NCBI RefSeq assembly: GCF_044068515.1
Contig: NZ_JBIPKI010000002.1
Span: forward strand, 1 to 64,000
Direction of reading: 5' to 3'
Length of the DNA stretch: 64,000 bases
Origin: Desulfurivibrio sp044068515
GTDB lineage: Bacteria; Desulfobacterota; Desulfobulbia; Desulfobulbales; Desulfurivibrionaceae
Shown: positions 60,653 through 64,000 of the stretch, one piece after another
How positions within the stretch are numbered: position 1 is the stretch's first letter
Layout: every line of letters begins with the position of its first letter
The notes under the pieces: model-generated
The model's database searches: none
What the model was told of the DNA's origin: nothing
The model's input: only the letters and a program-made list of their open reading frames with translations
Position numbers and translations under genes: made by a program

Positions 60653-61475
60653 ACTGGGAATCATCGCCGGCGGCGGCCAGTTTCCTCTCCTGGTGGCCCG
60701 GGCCGCCAGAGAAAACGGGCGCCAAACGGTGGTGATCGCCCATCGGGGTGAAACCTCGCCGGAAGTGGAAACCGCCGCCGATGCCTGCCTCTGGATCAAG
60801 TTGGGCCAGCTGCAGAAAGTGCTGGACTTTTTCCATCGTCAGGGGGTCCGGGAATGCGTGTTTGCCGGGACCATCACCAAAACCAGGATTTTCCGCGATG
60901 TCTGGCCGGATTTCAAGGCTCTGGGTCTCTGGCGCCGCATCGATGCCCGCCAGGATGACGCCATTCTGCGGGCCCTGGCGGGACTGCTGGCCGAAGAGGG
61001 CATCGAAGTGGTGGCCTCCACCCTCTACCTGGACAAACTGCTTTTTCCGGCCGGGATTCTGAGCCGGCGCCAGCCCGACGCCGAACAGTTGGAAGATGTT
61101 CGTTTCGGGTGGCGCATCGCCCGGGCGGTCGGGGATCTCGATATCGGCCAGTGCGTGGTGGTACGGGACCGGGCGGTGCTGGCGGTGGAGGCCATCGAGG
61201 GGACCGACGCCGCCATCCGCCGGGGGGGAGAACTGGCCGGCGAAAAGGCGGTGGTGGTCAAGGTCAAAAAGCCGAGCCAGGATTTTCGTTTTGACCTGCC
61301 GGCCATCGGCCCCCAAACCATCGCCGGGATGGCCGCGGTCAAGGCGGAGGTGCTGGCGGTGGAAGCCGGCCAGGCCCTGTTTTTCGACCCCGAGGAAGCC
61401 CTCCGGCTGGCCGACCGGGCCGGAATCGTGGTCATGGGAGTTGAGGCGGACAGCAGCGGCGGCCCGCGCCTCTAA
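60645..61475 (+). CDS. lpxI: UDP-2,3-diacylglucosamine pyrophosphatase LpxI
   Basis: This is 276 residues from the ATG at 60645, where the conserved LGIIAGGGQFPLLVARAA begins. LpxI hydrolyses UDP-2,3-diacylglucosamine to lipid X, replacing LpxH in alpha-proteobacteria and some others. The second domain has DLPAIGPQTIAGMAAVKAEVL. The start overlaps lpxA by eight bases. lpxB is not in the window, so the next enzyme must be elsewhere. Confidence 0.93.
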   Translation: MTKLGIIAGGGQFPLLVARAARENGRQTVVIAHRGETSPEVETAADACLWIKLGQLQKVLDFFHRQGVRECVFAGTITKTRIFRDVWPDFKALGLWRRIDARQDDAILRALAGLLAEEGIEVVASTLYLDKLLFPAGILSRRQPDAEQLEDVRFGWRIARAVGDLDIGQCVVVRDRAVLAVEAIEGTDAAIRRGGELAGEKAVVVKVKKPSQDFRFDLPAIGPQTIAGMAAVKAEVLAVEAGQALFFDPEEALRLADRAGIVVMGVEADSSGGPRL

Positions 61476-61561
61476 GCCATGCTGTCATTAAGGCCATGGT
61501 CCGAGCCCCCGCCTTTTGGACGGACAATTAAGTTCCCCTCCTGGATGGGAGTGAGTTGAGC

Positions 61562-62503
61562 GTGCAAGCCATGATTCTTGCCGCCGGCCTGGGAACCAGG
61601 CTGCGGCCCCATACCCTGCGGCGGCCTAAACCCCTGTTTCCGATCCTCGATCGGCCTCTGTTGCTGAGGATCATCGCCGATCTGCGCCGGGCCGGTTACC
61701 GCCGGATCGTGGTCAACGCCTTTCATCTCCGGGAACAGATCGCGTCTCTGCTGGCGGGAGCAACCGACCTGGAAGTCCAGCTTGAAGAGCGGGAGTTGGG
61801 CACCGGCGGGGGCTTGCGCCTGGCCCGGCCGCGTTTCACCGCCGAGCCGGTTCTGGTGGTCAACGGTGATATCTGGCATGATATCGACTATTGTGCAGTG
61901 ATGGCCCAGCATCTGGCAGCCGGCAACGATGCCACCCTGGTACTCCACGACCAGCCTCGTTTCAACAAGGTACTGCTGACCCCCGACCTGGCGGTCCGCT
62001 CCTTTGCCGCCACGGACGCTGACTTGGCGGGGGCGGGGGAGGGGGCCCGCCTGTTGGCCTTCACCGGGATCCAGGTGGTAGATCCTGCCCTGCTGGACTT
62101 GATTCCCGAGGGCCTCTTTTACCACAGCATCGACTGGTACCACCAGTTGATCCGCCTGGGCTACCGGGTCCAGGCGATGGTGGCGGTCAATCACTGCTGG
62201 ACCGATATGGGCACCCCGGCGGATTACCTCGATCTTCATGCCAGACTGTTGGGCTTCGGGGCAAAAGGGCGCGGTAAGCCGACCCATGTTGGCACCGGAC
62301 CGGTGATTGTCCCACCTGGAGCGGCTCCTTTTTTCCTCGGCAAGCAGGTCCGGCGGGAGGCGGGGGTTGAATTCGCCGACTGGGTGGTGGTGGGCAGCCG
62401 GGCGGTCCTGGCCAGGAGCGTCAAGCTCCGCCGTTGCGTGGTCTGGGACCACGTCGAAGTTCCAGCCGGGACCATCGCGGAGGATACGATTTTTTCCGGT
62501 TAA
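61562..62503 (+). CDS. murU: MurU-type N-acetylmuramate-1-phosphate uridylyltransferase
   Basis: This is 313 residues from the GTG at 61562, 10 bases after GGGAG; TTG at 61556 and ATG at 61571 are alternatives. It is a nucleotidyltransferase with AMILAAGLGTRLRPHT, RPKPLFPILDRPLL, ELGTGGGLRLA and VVNGDIW. The neighbour is an AmgK-like kinase, so the pair matches the AmgK/MurU route that turns MurNAc into UDP-MurNAc. E. coli lacks this route. It is longer than Pseudomonas MurU (about 223), with an added C-terminal hexapeptide-like part. Confidence 0.82.
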   Translation: MQAMILAAGLGTRLRPHTLRRPKPLFPILDRPLLLRIIADLRRAGYRRIVVNAFHLREQIASLLAGATDLEVQLEERELGTGGGLRLARPRFTAEPVLVVNGDIWHDIDYCAVMAQHLAAGNDATLVLHDQPRFNKVLLTPDLAVRSFAATDADLAGAGEGARLLAFTGIQVVDPALLDLIPEGLFYHSIDWYHQLIRLGYRVQAMVAVNHCWTDMGTPADYLDLHARLLGFGAKGRGKPTHVGTGPVIVPPGAAPFFLGKQVRREAGVEFADWVVVGSRAVLARSVKLRRCVVWDHVEVPAGTIAEDTIFSG

Positions 62504-62557
62504 AGTTGTTTTAAGGTCGGGTGAACAGGCCGGCCCCAAGTCTGTCCAGGGTTGATA

Positions 62558-63598
62558 ATGGAACTTGCCGCAACCGAGCGTCTGCTGCGCCAGGCGGGTT
62601 ATGCCCGGCGGGGCTTGCAAGCGGTGACGGTCCTGGCCGGCGACGGCTCGGATCGTCTTTTGTACCGGTGCCGCTTTGCCCAAGACCCCTCGGTCGTATT
62701 GATTATGCCGCCGGGCCGGAGCTCGCGGGAGCTGGCCGAGGCCGCCTCCTGCGCCGCCATCGGCCGCCACCTGTCAGCGGCCGGAGTGCCGGTGCCGGCA
62801 ATCCATGGTTATGATCCCGTCAGTGGAGCAGTGGTCATGGAAGATCTGGGCGATCTCCTCCTCCATGCCCGTTTGCAGCAGAACCCGGACCCCGCCGAAA
62901 TCGAGGCCCTTTACCGCCAGGCCCTGACCGCCCTGCTGCAACTCCAGGTCACGGCCCGCTCCGGGTTCTCCCCCGCATTCTGCTGGGACACCCCTCGCTA
63001 TGATCGTGACCTGATGCTGGCCCGGGAGTCCGGCTACTTTTACCAGGCCCTGGTGCGGGAATGGCTGGGGCAGGGCCCGATGGGCCCGGAACTGGCGGCG
63101 GAATTCGCCCGGCTGGCCGATCGGGCCGGAGCTGAACCGGCCGACTTCATCCTCCACCGGGACTACCAGTGCCGCAATCTGATGCTGAGCCAGGGACGGA
63201 TCAGAATCATCGACTTTCAGGGGGCCCGTTTCGGTCCCCTGGGCTACGACCTGGCCGCCCTGCTTTACGATCCCTATGCCGCCCTGACTCCGGCGTTGCG
63301 CGAGGCTTTGCTCGCTTTTTACCTGGAGGAGGCCGGTCGGATGATGGCCGGCTTCGATCGGGAGGCCTTCCGCCGGGGCTGGTATTTCCTCGCCCTGCAG
63401 CGCAACCTGCAAATTATGGGGGCCTTCGCCTTTTTAACCCGCCGGAAGGGCAAGGTTTTTTTTCGCGCTTATCTGCAACCCGCGGCCGCGCAGCTGTTGA
63501 GCCTGCTGGCCGCTCCCGGCGGGGAAAATTTTCCCGTGCTGCAAAATCTGGCGGCCAAGGTGGACCAGGAACTGAGCCGTGCGAGGTCCCGGGAATAA
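62558..63598 (+). CDS. amgK: AmgK-type anomeric MurNAc/GlcNAc kinase
   Basis: This is 346 residues from the ATG at 62558, with AGGG seven bases upstream; a TTG two codons earlier is possible. It belongs to the aminoglycoside phosphotransferase fold: GDGSDRLLYR for nucleotide binding, VMEDLGD at the hinge, the catalytic HRDYQCRNLM and metal-binding IDFQGARFGPLGYDLAALLYDPY. AmgK phosphorylates MurNAc at the anomeric carbon for MurU. The pair is 54 bases apart. Confidence 0.85.
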   Translation: MELAATERLLRQAGYARRGLQAVTVLAGDGSDRLLYRCRFAQDPSVVLIMPPGRSSRELAEAASCAAIGRHLSAAGVPVPAIHGYDPVSGAVVMEDLGDLLLHARLQQNPDPAEIEALYRQALTALLQLQVTARSGFSPAFCWDTPRYDRDLMLARESGYFYQALVREWLGQGPMGPELAAEFARLADRAGAEPADFILHRDYQCRNLMLSQGRIRIIDFQGARFGPLGYDLAALLYDPYAALTPALREALLAFYLEEAGRMMAGFDREAFRRGWYFLALQRNLQIMGAFAFLTRRKGKVFFRAYLQPAAAQLLSLLAAPGGENFPVLQNLAAKVDQELSRARSRE

Positions 63599-63768
63599 GG
63601 AACGGAGCGGGCCAAATCCCGCCGCCGGCCGGTTTATGATTTCAGTGAGGTAGGGCAGCAAGCGGACCAACGGTTTTCCGGGCCTCGGATTGTTTTCTCC
63701 GGGGCTTCCCAGCTCTTTGGCAGCCAATCGTTGCCCGCATTAATGGGCAACATTTCAGGAAAAGGATT

Positions 63769-64000
63769 ATGAAAAAAACAAACAGGCAGCCGGAAACTTT
63801 CAGCAGTGGTTATTTGCCCCTGGTGGCCCTGGTGGGGCGCCCCAATGTGGGCAAATCGAGCCTGTTCAACCGGATCGCCGGTTCCCGCAAGGCTATTGTC
63901 GATCCCACCCCGGGGGTGACCCGGGACCGCCATTTTGCAAAGGTTACCTGGAACGAGCGCAGCTTTATGCTGATCGATACCGGCGGCCTGGAAAGCGGCG
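63769..64000 (+). CDS. der: Ribosome-associated GTPase Der (EngA), N-terminal fragment
   Basis: The first 77 codons lie in the window and the rest is cut off. They show the first G domain: VALVGRPNVGKSSLFNRI (G1), DPTPGVTRD (G2) and DTGG (G3). AAGGA lies seven bases before the ATG. Der assembles the large ribosomal subunit. An extra N-terminal stretch of about 17 residues (MKKTNRQPETF) precedes the usual start. Confidence 0.93.
   Translation, partial: MKKTNRQPETFSSGYLPLVALVGRPNVGKSSLFNRIAGSRKAIVDPTPGVTRDRHFAKVTWNERSFMLIDTGGLESG

Noticed and set aside
1..64000. tRNA genes, CRISPR arrays, insertion sequences, prophage
   Set aside because: I found no cloverleaf-like sequence, spaced direct-repeat array, transposase or phage gene. 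Weak or short examples could have been missed by eye.

Overview
The window is GC-rich, gene-dense bacterial chromosome with about 54 protein genes. I see no tRNA, rRNA, CRISPR array, insertion sequence or prophage. Gene content points to a Gram-negative member of the Desulfobacterota, most likely Desulfobulbales or Desulfurivibrio-like. The grounds are lipid A genes with LpxI, a short EF-Ts, a PxxKW cysteine-rich protein, a CooC-type nickel ATPase, a HcyS/JAMM sulfur-carrier cluster and many two-component proteins. This placement is inferred from gene families, not from a database match.

Layout. (1) 1-5785, minus strand: the start of an HrpB-type helicase (cut by the window edge), a Nudix hydrolase, the ydbH-ynbE-ydbL envelope lipid-transport operon, 6-phosphogluconolactonase, a small membrane protein, glucokinase and CooC. 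(2) 6181-8968, plus: NamZ exo-muramidase, a Bpt-type aminoacyl-tRNA-protein transferase, a DksA/TraR zinc-finger protein and a DEDDh exonuclease. (3) 8965-23831, minus: a DUF255 thioredoxin-fold protein, an OFA-type MFS transporter, acpS, gph, then the classic run rpsB-tsf-pyrH-frr-uppS-cdsA-dxr-rseP-tsaB, fed from the right end, and upstream of it the M3 peptidase pepF. (4) 24332-39145, plus: a ParE/ParC-like topoisomerase pair, then a signalling island (REC-EAL, membrane kinase, double receiver, REC-GGDEF, 1412-residue hybrid kinase) and leucyl aminopeptidase. (5) 39240-43668, minus: a FIST sensor, hybrid kinase and sigma-54 activator operon. (6) 44282-48505, plus: a sulfur-carrier operon (ThiS-like HcyS with a C-terminal tail, MetY-type enzyme, HcyF/MoeB adenylyltransferase, JAMM protease HcyD, TusA-like protein, permease). 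(7) 49057-54486: a lytic transglycosylase lipoprotein, an MscK-type channel, Hsp20 and PxxKW. (8) 54774-64000, plus: GspF/PilC, enolase, an IHF/HU protein, lpxD-fabZ-lpxA-lpxI, MurU and AmgK (cell-wall recycling), and the start of der.

How the parts fit. The strongest candidate for an unusual system is region 6. The carrier protein carries seven or eight residues after its Gly-Gly and is encoded with a JAMM protease that could trim them, an E1-like activating enzyme, a possible TusA sulfur donor and a PLP enzyme that could take sulfide from the carrier. This is the architecture of thiocarboxylate-dependent homocysteine/methionine synthesis known from Wolinella, but with a longer tail. NamZ, MurU and AmgK together suggest salvage of N-acetylmuramic acid. 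Non-coding structure of interest includes a possible ROSE-type RNA thermometer before hsp20, a multi-hairpin element between cooC and namZ, and a strong terminator only 33 bases before lpxD.
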